In this document: one piece after another, positions 1 through 10,578 of the stretch | How positions within the stretch are numbered: the stretch's first letter is position 1 | Layout: the number at the start of each line of letters is the position of its first letter | From: Zygnema cylindricum | Taxonomy: Eukaryota; Streptophyta; Zygnematophyceae; Zygnematales; Zygnemataceae | Assembly (NCBI GenBank): GCA_037447655.1 | Contig: JBBHKE010000038.1 | Location: 130,929-180,777 of the forward strand | Reading direction: 5' to 3' | Length of the DNA stretch: 49,849 nt | Notes under the pieces: model-generated | Told to the model about the DNA's origin: nothing | Databases searched by the model: none | The model's input: only the letters and a program-made list of their open reading frames with translations | Position numbers and translations under genes: made by a program

Positions 1-140
1 CAACTGAGTAGTATCTTTTTTTTTTGCCAGTCAATGCCAGCCAGTTTGTTTTTTGGTCTTTTTTTCTTTTTAAACATGAAAAAAAAGGTTGTATAACAAG
101 AAACATGAAAACCATAACACCTTCATGCACTGTAGTACTA

Positions 141-526
141 ATCGCAGCGTTTAGACTGTGCCATTAGTCAATGTACGACGGAATAAGCCAATAATTACAA
201 TTTGTCGCGTTCCCTAAGATTTGCGAAATGAATAGTGTACTACCGTGTCAGATTTGCGACGCTAATCATGATGTCACGTACTTCCACAATACCAAAAGTA
301 CAAAGAACAATATGTTGGAAAAAAATGTACAATTTTTTCTTTTTTTCTGGTTTTTTGTTTGACCGACCGTAACTGACCGTTTTTTTTTTCTATGATGAGT
401 CAACCGACCGTAACCGCCCGACCCCCAAAATTTGGCAACCGAATCCGTTCCGGATCCGGCGCGGGCGGTCGGTTAACGGTCGGTCACGGTTTCGGTTGAC
501 CGTTTGCGACCTCTGATTCACGGTGT
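141..526 (-). repeat. CGGTCGG-rich inverted-repeat element, copy 1
   Basis: The core (241-526) starts with taccgtgtcagatttgcgac and ends with cctctgattcacggtgta, which are imperfect terminal inverted repeats. Inside are many ggtcggttaacgg-type blocks and the string gatccggcgcgggcggtcgg. The reverse complement of the whole block, flank included, recurs at 8540-8880, and a diverged copy lies at 9535-9830. It is a non-autonomous, TIR-bearing repeat with no coding capacity. The superfamily is not certain. Confidence 0.7.
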
Positions 527-1269
527 ACTATCTGGTATCCCGGTATTACAGGCAATCAGGCCAAAGGCATATTATATGCTATTACCAGATACAGCGTTTG
601 CACGACGGTTTCGCACTTTTTATCAATGCTCTTCCCTGTCGCGTACTGGTTTTGACTTTTGGCCGTCATGCAAAGTCAGCCCTTGGCCCATTGTCAGACT
701 GTCAAATAATAATTAGCAAGCAATGGTTATATGATAAGAAAGCCGTTCATTTTTCTAAGATGAGAATCGGACAGCTGAAAACCATTCTAGCTTTAAGGGG
801 TGAAAAATTGGGGCACCGATATAGTGTCATTGACGCTATTCAAGATGCACGGTGTAGAATTGTAGATCTCGACCCGGTTTGGGGGGGTCGAAACCGTTTC
901 AAGCCGAACTAGTAACCGTCTTTTCACCAGTTCAGCTTCGTTTATTCGCGAACTGTCAAAACCTACATGGTTCGGCCTGACCGATTTTAAAATCCGACTG
1001 ATTCGGTTCGATCATGCCAAACCTTGTTTAAACAAATGTACGAATGTACGGATGTACCGTGCCATTAACTACAAAGCTACAAGCATACGAATAGTACTGC
1101 TGTACGGAATAGGTAAAAATAGTCAAATAGGACGCTAAATTGACGATACGTCCTTTAGGATTAGCCTACACCGGAACCGGACGGATCCGGGGCCTAACCG
1201 TACACTTTGGCTGACGTACGGATTTGTACAGACAAATCATGAAATGATTAAAAGTACAGACTACTGCAG

Positions 1270-1489
1270 TACACCGCGTATCGCTATTAGTGTTTATGTT
1301 TTCTTGCCGTTTAAAACATCTTTTCTCCGTACACACATGTCGGATTGTAAATCTGACGGTTGCGATTGAAATCCAAGATTCTCACCTTCCGATTGGCGGT
1401 CTCCATGTGAAAACCGGACAAGTGTGTACGGAGAAAAGATGTTTTAAGTGGAGAAAAAATGATTAACACTAATAGCGATGCACGGTGTA
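1270..1489. mobile_element. 220-bp TA-flanked MITE with long TIRs
   Basis: It begins tacaccgcgtatcgctatta and ends with the near inverse, taatagcgatgcacggtgta. The inverted repeats run inward about 80 bp, through a ttttctccgtacacac block and its partner gtgtgtacggagaaaa. The element lies between TA dinucleotides, which fits a Tc1/mariner-type (Stowaway-like) MITE. The same 220-221 bp unit recurs at 22335-22555 and, interrupted by another element, at 20948-21865. There is no ORF and it must have been mobilised in trans. Confidence 0.85.
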
Positions 1490-1744
1490 CCTATACATAA
1501 AAAGGTTGAACCTAAAATTTGACGGTCTTAAAATTTTGAAATTGTTTAGAAAATTCAAAATTCTGTTTTTAATTCAACCTTTCAGGTTGTATTTGTCTTT
1601 CTTGAGTTCATTTTTTTTGGTTTTTTTTTTGGTTTCTTTCCGGTGACGTTTCAACTCCCTTCCCGAGAACCATTTTCTAAGAACTCCATACAAAATATGG
1701 TGAGAAAAGTTCATAAATTTTCTGGAATTTCTCCTGTAAAACCT

Positions 1745-2015
1745 AATAACTTTAAAACCCCTGGAACCTAAAAGACCTAAAAGACCTAAAAAAGACACTG
1801 GAAAATTCTGCAAAACCTCAGAAGAACCTTAGAAATATTCAAAAAACCTAAAAAAGCTATTGAATGTCCCTAAAACCCTATTGAACCCTTTGAAAAACCC
1901 TAAAAATCCTCAGAAAACCTAAAAAACTTTGAAAGACTTTTAACGTCAAGTAACCTTGAATGCCCTGAAAAACCTAAAAAAAACCCTAAAAACCCTGAAG
2001 AACCCTTCCTCCTTT
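1745..2015. repeat. Degenerate CCTAAA / AACCCTNAAAA tract
   Basis: The tract repeats strings such as aaaacctaaaaaaccctgaa with a loose period of about 10-13 bp. It resembles a very degenerate telomere-type (CCCTAAA) or telobox-rich sequence. The same AACCCTAA words recur in the PDCD5 introns around 3110-3140, 3450-3545 and 3750-3860. Confidence 0.55.
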
Positions 2016-2457
2016 CAGATGCTTCTCTTTAAGTAATAATGACAGCTTTGAATATCAGATTGAGGATGATATGAGAACAAATTTTGTAGTTTTGTCACTT
2101 ACTAAGTGCTCGTTTTAGTTTTTGTTACTTTTGTCTTTTCTGCATTTTGTCTTTTGTTGTTGTCGCTATCTCCCCTCTCCCTTTCTCTCTCTCTTCCTCT
2201 CCTCTCCCTCTCCCCCATCTGAGAACAAATGCTGAATTTTGTCAAAAACTAATTGGTCATTTATGGTTTTTTTGTCTTTTTTGCCTTTTTGTCATCTTTT
2301 CCTTTTTTGTCGTTTTTTGCCTCTTTGTCGTTACTCCTGTCTAATTGTGTTTTGTTAACTTCTGACGTTTTCAGTCCTTTTGTCGTTTTTGCGTTTTGTC
2401 GTTTTTGTTTTATTGTCGTTTTGTTTTGTTGTCGTTTTGTTTTTTTTGTCATTTTGT

Positions 2458-5400
2458 ATGCAGGATGATCCGGAGTTGGATGCCATCCGGCAGAGGAGAA
2501 TGAGGGAGCTCATGGCCTCCCAGGGTGTAGCTGGAGGGGTAATTACTTTTTACAATAACTATCTTTTAGATGTTTCACGCAATTTTTTTTATTGTTATTA
2601 TTATGGTTATTTTTATATTATTTTTTTTTTCGTTTTGTTTCTTCTTTTTTTTGAAAGGCTCCAATCCACCCAAATCTTCTGATACCGATGAAGAAAGAAA
2701 GAATGGAAAAAGGAAAGGAAGAATTTTTTTTTGGTGACGAGTATATATACATTTACGTACATCGCATAAAATCCTCATCATGTCATTTTTTTAACATTTA
2801 CATTAACATTAACATCGATATATACATTTTGATCCTTTTTAGGGTTAGGGTTTTGCAGGGAGGAGGAGGGGCTCCCTCAGCGGAGCAGCAAAGGGCCCAA
2901 GAGGAGCAAAAGAGGTCAGAAAATGCTTCTTCAAATGATTAGTTTTTTGATTCTCTTTCATTTTTTTTTCATTTTTTTTTGTTCATATAAGGACATTACC
3001 TTCCAGGTCCTAAGTTTTTCTTTCTCTCTCTTTTCTTTTTCTCATGGAGCTTTTTTGAAAGGAAAGTGGGAGACGGCTGGCTTAGGTATTGTTACGTTTT
3101 TTCTCGGGTTTTGTTAGGGTTAATTTAGGGTTTTAGAGGTTATCTTATGGTATTTTATGTCTTTTTTGTATTTTATTTGGGCAGGGAAGCGGAAGAGAGG
3201 AGGAGTATGATGTTGGCGAGAGCCCTCACCTCAGAAGCAAGGGAAAGATGTAACGTTTTTTTTTCTTTTTTCTTACTTTCTTTTTCTCCTTTTTCCGGGT
3301 TTTTCTTTCTTTTTGGATGTTGAGGGAGGGAGGGAAGAGAGGGAAGGAGGGCGGGGAGGGGGGGGGGGGAGGGAATGATTTTCTAAGATGGGTAGGAAAG
3401 GCTCTCAAAGTTTGATTAAATTATGTTTCTACAAAATAGAACTCAGGTCCGAGTTAACCCTAATCTAACAGAAAGCTGAACCCTAATTTGAACTCAAAAA
3501 CCCTAATTTTCACTCTATAATTTTAGCCCTAACTCTAATTCTAATTTCAATGCTTAAATATAATCCTTACGTCAACTCATCCTCAAATTCCAATTCAATA
3601 TATAGTGCTATTCCCTTCCCTCCGTCCCTTCTCCCCTCTCCCCTCTCCCCTTCTTGTTTTCCCACTCCCCTCTCTCCTCCCTCTTCCCTCCCTTTTTTTC
3701 CTAGTCTTTCCTTTTTCCCATTTCATTGTTAACTCTTATCTCTAATCTAGCCCTATAATGAACTCGAACCCTAAACCCCAAAAAAACCTTAGTAAACCCA
3801 AAAAAACCCTAATAGAATCTTATGAAAAAAACCTTAAAAATTTATGATTAAACAGTTATAATTTCTCAGAAACCCTCTTAAGCCTTCCCTCCACCCCTTT
3901 GATTTTTTTCAGTAGCGAGAATTGCCCTCGTAAAACCGGAGAAAGCGAGAGGAGTGGAAGATGTTATTGTTAGAGGGATACAATATGGACAAATTACGGA
4001 AAAAGTGAGTTTTTACAATATTTTTTCATATTTTTCTAAATAACGATGAGAAGACAAAATTTACATTATAAATGTCATGAAAAGACATATTATGTGTTGA
4101 GATGGTAATGTTCGAGGGTGGGCTAATTATACTAATAGTGAGTTATTTTTCTTTAGAATCTTGTTTCACACTTTTTTTTGCAAAACTCGTCGAGAAAACA
4201 ATGTTTTTTTTTAATACATTAAAAATGTTGTCAAGCGATATCATGAGTTGTTGATAGACAAGTCGTGAGTTTTGTGAGATAATTTGTGAGACGAAAACTT
4301 AATAAAAAGAATACGAGTTATGAAAACGTACAGAACAAATGATCGTTTCTCTGTAATCAAATGGAACCCGTACCAGATATAAATCGCTATAATTAGAGGA
4401 AAAAAACCAGTAGGAGGACTGTTTTAGTGTTATTAATTCTACTTTTGCTCCAAAGGACGCCCACAATTGAGCTGCAGAGAGAATTAGTGTTGAGAAAAAA
4501 ACAATTAATTCTATTAACAACATTCATCGGGCAATTGAATGGTCGATATTTCCATATACCAAAATCGCGACATATTGTCTTCGATTTCGTTTGACACACT
4601 ATTTATGACCCTTAAATGCAAAAGTCCATTAGACCAAGGAAAAAAAAAATCCATTATCCATGGGGTTTTTTTTTTTTTTCTTGTGTTTGGTCTTGGCCTT
4701 CTGATTATAGGTTTACAGTTGTTACTTACCGTAACTGTTGTTGATTCAAAAATCTTGAAACACTGGAATTTCTTGGAGTTCAGTGAGGATAGGAAAGTAA
4801 TGAGGATTTGGAAAGTAAAAAAGCACGAATTATTAATATTAATGTCATATTTTCAATGATTGAAAATATGAGAAAGTCAATTGGATTTCACCTATGTATT
4901 GGTTTCCACCAAATCACTTTAAAGGAGTTTTATCGGTTTCAAAATGGGCTGAAACATTATTTCGGCTATCTTCGCATAATATTGGAATTAGCGATTGCCA
5001 TGAAAAAAATGTTGATTTTTTTTCGGTAGACAAACTTCGTTAATGAAGTGTGTATTCTTGTTTCTCTCCCGCCCACCTTCTCTTCCTCCCTTCCTCCTTC
5101 CCCCGTCCCTCCCTCCCTCCCTCCCTCCCTCCCTCCTCTCCTTCCCTCCCTCTTTAAGTCTCTTGTGTCCGTTGAGTGGATTTACTGTGTTTGTTAATTT
5201 TTATCTGTCACATTATTTCACGTGGTTCAATATAGTACTTAGTAAAATTGAATGTAAACACTGAAGGAACAACAGGGAACAGTTCCTAAAGGTCTTTTTT
5301 TTTTCTCCCATCTCATCAATTTCTCCTCTTTTTTCCTTGTTTTTCTCCTCCTCTTCTTCGTATTTTTTCTCCACTTTCTCCTCCTCCCTTTTTCTCCTCT

Positions 5401-6323
5401 TTTTCTCCTTTTTTCGAAATTTGATTCCAAGCTATTTAATACCAATTTTCTTGTTTCCTTGTTCTTTACGTTCTCTTTTTTTTTGTTTTTTTTTGTTTTT
5501 TGTTTTTTGTTTGTTGTTTTTTGTTTTTTGTTTGTTGTTTTTTGTTTATTTCATTTTTCATCAATAAAGGTGAGTGAGGATCGTCTTATTGGACTTTTGG
5601 AGCAAATAAACGAACAAACAAAACGAGATGTTAAAGTTACGGTAGGTTTTTATTCAAATTGTTAAAAAACCGTTTTTTCCCCAACCTTTTAAAATATAAA
5701 GGTTTTCTTATTTTCCCCTTTTTTCTTTTCCTCCCTTCCTTTGTTTCCCTTTTTTTAGCAATTATTATTAATTAGTGGTTTACCGCGGAGGCTTACTATG
5801 GTTATCATTCTTGTTTTATTTGTTGTAAAGTTGGGAAGTTTTATTTAGGGTTTCTCAGGGTTTTTTAGGGTTTTTTCAGAGTTTGTTAGTGTTTTTTCTA
5901 ATGAATTATAGTTTTAATATGGTTGTTGTTTTTGGAAATCTCGGTGGTTTGTTTCCCAATCTTTTATAGAAAAAATATCATTTTTTTTTCCTTTTCTTTT
6001 AGCAAGTTAATATCTGATAACTTTTTTACCCAACTAATGATTACCATTGTAGACTTACATTCACAATATCAAGTGTTTCATATTTTTTAAAATTTGGGTG
6101 GTTTTTTCCCCAATCTTTTACAGGAAAAAAGTCATATTTTTTTCCTTTTCTTTTAGCAATTAATGTTTAATAATGGGTACCATTTGTAGACTTATATTCA
6201 TAATATAAATGTAAAGTGTTTTATATTTTTATGAAGTGTTTTTTTTTCTTTTTTCTTTTTTCTTTTTGCGTGGTTTTTTTTCAGATTCAACGTCGGAGAT
6301 CCACTTTCGACGACGATGATTGA
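2458..6323 (+). CDS. PDCD5 / TFAR19-family DNA-binding protein, 6 exons
   Basis: Exons: 2458 (or 2464)-2538, 2859-2914, 3185-3249, 3913-4004, 5570-5641, 6285-6323. All introns are GT-AG and the phases join perfectly, giving about 134 aa, a normal PDCD5 length. Visible family blocks are the N-terminal DDPELDAIRQRRMRELMASQ, the central ARIALVKPEKARGVEDV, VSEDRLIGLLEQINEQ, and the C-terminal IQRRR followed by an acidic DDDD tail. PDCD5 proteins are small helical nuclear/cytosolic proteins linked to cell death and stress in animals; the plant role is poorly defined. The start is unsure. The ATG at 2458 gives MQDDPEL, but the T-rich tract ending tatgcag at 2463 is also a good acceptor, so a tiny upstream exon may supply the true Met. 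The introns are T-rich with AACCCTAA words and tandem repeats. Confidence 0.93.
3322..3374 (+). repeat. G-run tract in PDCD5 intron 3
   Basis: At least six runs of three or more G, including one of more than ten, lie within about 50 bp on the coding strand, roughly 75 bp after the exon 3 donor. This is a potential G-quadruplex in DNA and in the pre-mRNA. Opposite-polarity C-runs occur in intron 4 at about 5098-5152. Confidence 0.6.
4101..4280 (+). repeat. Decayed copies of PDCD5 exon 4 end and its donor
   Basis: The sequence gatggtaatgttcgaggg (4101-4118) matches gatgttattgttagaggg inside exon 4 (3960-3977) at 15 of 18 positions. Both are followed by a gtgagt donor word, at 4005 (real) and 4138 (copy). 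The downstream intron sequence also repeats: the cgatgagaagac and cgtcgagaaaac words lie about 134 bp apart. A third, weaker unit ends near the gtgagt at 4264. This is a tandem duplication of about 133 bp that crosses the exon-intron junction. Confidence 0.65.
5098..5152. repeat. (CCCT)n microsatellite in PDCD5 intron 4
   Basis: A ccct/ccttcc tract, with seven uninterrupted ccct units in the middle. It has no coding value. Confidence 0.85.
5665..6240 (+). repeat. Tandem repeat of about 150 bp in PDCD5 intron 5
   Basis: A module containing ttccccaatctttta, a ttttccttttcttttagcaa string and a tagacttacattca-like end occurs at about 5945-6095 and 6098-6240, with a more diverged first unit at about 5665-5790. 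Each copy carries a decoy polypyrimidine tract plus AG upstream of the real exon 6 acceptor at 6284. Confidence 0.6.
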
Positions 6324-8535
6324 GAAAGGACAAATCTCATATATACATATATCCTCCATTAGTTCTATTTTTTATTTTAACTTACCTTCCATAGTAGATT
6401 TAGCAGCTAGGAGGAAAATCATTCTTTCTTCTCTTTTCTTCTCTTTTCTTTCGGTCGATAGGTATCTTCAAAATAAAAAGCTTAAATAATACATGATCCG
6501 GGCTGACTTTAAACGTGTACGTCAAAAGTTTCGCCAAAAATTTTGCATGCCCGAATTCAAAAAAATAAAAAAAGCTTCCCTCTTGTGAAGGTGGATTTGT
6601 GAGTCTACCAAGATCTTAAAACAGATATGGTAGAATATCTTTTTGCCTCCATTTTTTTTTTTTTTTTGGGAAGTATTCAGCATGTATGTGGATGTATATC
6701 GTGGTTGCATATGCGACAAACGCAGTAAAAGACAAAATAAAACAGAGGAAACGCAAACCGTTGTGTACAATGAAAGGCACATCTATATGCGAATCAAATT
6801 TGTCTTTTAGCAAAAGTACAGTGAAAACCGACATATTATGTTTTCATGTGTCTTATTATATCTTTGTAATTATGCTTCAAAATTCATACATATCTCGATG
6901 CTTTCCAAATGCAAATTCGAACCTTGTTACAAAAATATGAACACATAAAAATGGCAAGTAAAATAATAGCACCAAAACTCAAAATAAAAAGCATGGCAAC
7001 TCACAAAACCAAAACTACAACCCCAACCCCAACTCAATTAAATATCTACGAAAAACAACCCTGCAAGTCCCCCCAGCCCGGGGGAGCACGTTGAGGGAGT
7101 TCCGGAACACGTTGACAATCCATAACCGCAATAGCCGATCGAAGGAGAATAGAAGCCTGCACTAGCTGAAAAGCCACAGATAAACGTTGGCGATTGTAAA
7201 TGAAAAGGAAAAAAAAAAAAAATGGACCTCTTTTTATTTATAAATGAAACAATGAGCCCTTTGACCATAATAAAGGTGAGGACGGGGTGGTAAATGCCTT
7301 TTCCAGGTAGATAGGTGGTCCTCAATTTTTAATTTATTGTTTTGACCAGATGTTGACGTGACAACAGTGAAATAGGTTTTTTTTGTAAAAAGAACAAGTA
7401 ATGCATGCATGAGATTAGGAACTATGTCATGCCGTAAGACGTCGGCAGGTATTATGATTATATCGTGTACTAATTGATGTTTCGGTGACGTGACAGGTAC
7501 ATATCCGAAAGTACAACTAGAGATTCGTACGGGACAAAGGTCGAAATATACCTTCCTCCCAGTAACAACCATCGAATTGATAATCAAACGAGTGTGCACG
7601 GAGACACGGCGTTTTAAGTGGCGAAAAAAACTTAAGCACGAATAACAATTAGAGGTGTAGTTGTAACACATCGTATCTCGATGCATTGGACCGATGTGGT
7701 TTTGTGATGCTCATCGGCGCACTTGCCATTAAATTCGAATATTGATGTTCTTAATCCGATGTAAGGATACGATGAGATACAACAAACTGCTACGATATCT
7801 CAACAAACTTATGTCATATCAGTGTTCTATCACAGTTGCAAGCCAGTTCTGAGTCGTTGTACGAGGCGAGTTTTTATTGCTAGCTTATCCAAAAATAATA
7901 ATTAAAAAAATGTAATATAATAAACAAAAAAAAAATAATACTATTATATAAAAATAAAAATATATATATATAATAATAAAATAAAAAAATAGTAGCTTAT
8001 TTCTGTCGAGCCTTTTGATTTTTTTTACCCGCCAAAGCGTATTGATTGTTATCCAACGAGCTCAATTTCTAGTCCTAGTGCGGCGAAAAACGGTGACACG
8101 TGATAAACATGGTCTTAATATTTCACCAAGGGAGTCTACATCAACGACCTTCTTCGTAGTTGTGGACCTTGGCTTGAAATGTTAAGGGGTAGTGTTGATT
8201 TCCTTATAATGTTTGTAGCCATCTACTGTAATTAATTGGCTGGGTACATTATTTACTGAGCGTTTTCTAATTGCTTTGTTTTTTCAGCCTAGCCGAACTC
8301 TTTTTGACTTTTGTTGTCATTAACTCCCTATTTTTTGATTTTTCTTTATCCAGATGGTTTAGTTTGAAATAAAGTTTTTCGTTGTTCACTGGAAATTCCT
8401 TTGTCGAGGGTTTTCAGCTCGTGACGTCGTGTTCCACGTTAACAAAATTGGTAAACCACCGATGTTATACTCGATTTTTTTGAACATGACTACATTGTTC
8501 ATTGGCAAGATATCCGCAAGAGAAAACATCCGTAA
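6324..8535. other. Intergenic region after the PDCD5 gene, proximal part
   Basis: No supported gene. The sequence is AT-rich, with a T run at 6650-6668 and an A/T low-complexity block at 7895-7990. Around 7590-7665 is a remnant of the TACACCG MITE family: gtgtgcacggagacacgg followed by gttttaagtggcgaaaaaa and aattagaggtgta. Short reading frames here show no recognisable domain and no plausible exon structure. Confidence 0.55.
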
Positions 8536-8539
8536 CAAT

Positions 8540-8880
8540 GCACCGTGTATCAGAGGTAGCAAACGGTCAACCAAAACCTTGACCGACCGTTAACCGACCG
8601 CCCGCGCCGGATCCGGAACGGATTCGGTTGCCAAATTTTGAGGGCCGCGCGGTTGCGGTCGGTTGATTCACTAGACAAAAAAAACGGTCGGTTACGGTCA
8701 GTCAACCAAAAAACCAAAAAAAAAGAAAAATTTGTACTGTCCATACAATCCAACATTATTGTACTTTCGTGGAAGTACGTGACATCATGATTAGCGTCGC
8801 AAACATGACACGGTAGTAACACTATTTTTTTTTGCAAATCTTAGGGAACGCGACAAAGCGTCGCAAATCTGACACGGTAC
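8540..8880 (+). repeat. CGGTCGG-rich inverted-repeat element, copy 2
   Basis: The core runs from gcaccgtgtatcagaggt (8540) to aaacatgacacggta (8815) and is the reverse complement of the copy at 241-526. Shared landmarks are gcccgcgccggatccggaac, atttgtac and tgacatcatgattagcgtcg. Homology continues into the right flank, through gcaaatcttagggaacgcga to 8880. Confidence 0.75.
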
Positions 8881-8948
8881 ACCGCGAATCGTTATTAGAC
8901 TATATAAATTATTAGAGTAAAGAAAAAAATAGCGCCATTCATTCAAAT

Positions 8949-9404
8949 CATAGTTCAAAAGTAGGCGTTTTTATTGTAGGCCTTTTGTAGGCGCCTTTAT
9001 CGTAGCTTGTGTTATGGGCTTTTCATGTGACCTTCTTAAATCGCTACTTGGATTAGTGGCCGTCTAATCGTCCAAATCTGACGATAGTCCTATCGTAAGT
9101 TGTGTTATGGGCTTTTCATGTGATCTTCTTAGATCGCTACTTTGACCAGCGACCGTCCGATCGTCCAAATCTGATGGTTTAAATAAAAACACCTAAAAAC
9201 TCACAGAAATATAATTTTTTGTCTGAATGTTTTTCAAAATTTAGGCATGACGTTTAATTTTCTATCGATCGATGTGCAACTCAACCCTGTTACTATTTTT
9301 TTTCATTTGGCGACCAATACAATATGGGTCTTAAGGTCATATTGTATGTTTTGCGTACAATAGGTATATTGTATGGGCCTACTTTCACCTACTTTTGAAC
9401 TATG
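8949..9404. mobile_element. 456-bp hAT-like non-autonomous element, copy A
   Basis: Terminal inverted repeats are catagttcaaaagtagg on the left and its complement cctacttttgaactatg on the right. The flanks are identical 8-bp direct repeats, attcaaat at 8941-8948 and again at 9405-9412. An 8-bp target duplication is the hallmark of hAT-superfamily insertion. The interior repeats ttgtgttatgggcttttcat twice and has no usable ORF. A near full-length reverse-complement copy lies at 46716-47172. Confidence 0.9.
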
Positions 9405-9534
9405 ATTCAAATTTAGTGCCAGGAGACGTGGCAGACTATGGTCCATGTCCTTAAATAGTGTAATTTGTTATATTTAAGGTATCAATGTCAAAATTTTGGG
9501 GTGAAAACCCTAAAAAACCCTAAAAATATGGCTA

Positions 9535-9830
9535 ATAATTCACGGTATTGTACACTATTCATTTCGCAAATCTAAGGGAACGCGACAAATCGTAATTATT
9601 GGCTTATTCATACGTTGTACATTAAATAATTTTGTACTTTTTCGGTTACGGGCGGGCACGGTTAGAAATCGAGTTTCGGTTAACTTTTATTTCGTAAACG
9701 CCGGTTGGTTAACGGTTAACAATTTTGGAGCGTGACATAACCCGGTCGGGCGTCGGTTACTCAGATTTTGAAAAAAAAAACGGTCGGTTTCGGTTATGTA
9801 AAATTTTGACTTTTGCGACCTCTGCCGTGT
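9535..9830 (+). repeat. CGGTCGG-rich element, diverged copy 3
   Basis: It starts with ttcacggtattgtacactat and shares gcaaatctaagggaacgcga with copies 1 and 2. It then shows ggttaacggttaac, cggtcgggcgtcggttac and a final tttgcgacctctgccgtgta, the same end as copy 1. It abuts the element that starts at 9836. Confidence 0.65.
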
Positions 9831-9835
9831 ATAGC

Positions 9836-10358
9836 TACACCGTGAATCGCTATTAGCGTAATGAAATAGATAGCGTAATGAAACAATTAGCGTTATTTAC
9901 GCTAATTGGGAATGTCGTTTTTTTTTTGAAATAATTTTTATTTTAATTTTTCGTATACTCTAATTTGCAAACTGCTTTGTAAAAATTTTCGGTGCAGAAT
10001 ATCTCCACACTAAAATATGTGCATTTACGAAATTGTTCAAATCGTACGCCGTCGCGTTTTTTTGACATCCGCGAATGCCGGAAAATATTTACGCAATTAC
10101 ATGTTAGCGCGACTCCTTGACAGCGTGAATATCTTTTCTGTACTTTTCTACTTAAAAAGTACAAAAAAGTACGTCTCTGACAGACCATACACCACACTAT
10201 TTACGATGGCACTATATTAGAGTCATGAATCCTATTTTATGGAACACCTCAAATAACGTGTAGGAACATTTAGAATGTCTAATTCTATTTGAGAATTTGC
10301 CCAAAAAAACAGGGTACCTCAATTAGCGACCAACACGCTAATAGCGATTCACGGTGTA
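9836..10358. mobile_element. 523-bp element with perfect 24-bp TACACCG TIRs
   Basis: The ends are exact inverted repeats of 24 bp; the outer 20 bases are tacaccgtgaatcgctatta. The ends belong to the same family as the 220-bp MITEs, but the interior is unrelated and more than twice as long. No domain is recognisable in its short reading frames. Confidence 0.75.
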
Positions 10359-10578
10359 GTTGTTTTTAGCCTATTAGTGTTAATAATTTTTTCGTCACTT
10401 AAAATATCTTTTCTCCGTACACACTTGTCCGATTATCTCATAGAGACCGCCAATGGAAAGGTGAGAATCTTGGATTTCAATCGCGACCGTCAGATTCGTT
10501 ATACGACAAGCGCGTACGAAGAAAAAATGTTTTTAAGTCGCAAAAAAAACATTAACACTAATAGCGATACACGGTGTA
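10359..10578. mobile_element. 220-bp-family MITE with eroded left end
   Basis: It directly follows the 523-bp element. The interior (ttttctccgtacacacttgt, gagaccgccaatgg, aacactaatagcgatacacg) and the right end acacggtgta match the 1270-1489 family. The left terminus has drifted (tagttgtttttagcctatta). Confidence 0.75.

Larger units (their letters stand above)
1..2457. other. Intergenic region upstream of the PDCD5 gene
   Basis: No convincing coding exon is visible. The region holds an inverted copy of the CGGTCGG-rich repeat (about 141-526), a complete 220-bp TACACCG-ended MITE (1270-1489), a degenerate CCTAAA/AACCCT tract (about 1745-2015) and a T-rich stretch (about 2100-2457) that reads like an intron polypyrimidine region. 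A 5' exon of the downstream gene could lie here, because the sequence just before 2464 looks like a splice acceptor. I could not identify such an exon with confidence. Confidence 0.6.

Noticed and set aside
7234-7686. 150-aa minus-strand frame
   Set aside because: It crosses a MITE remnant and has no family motif, splice context or start context.
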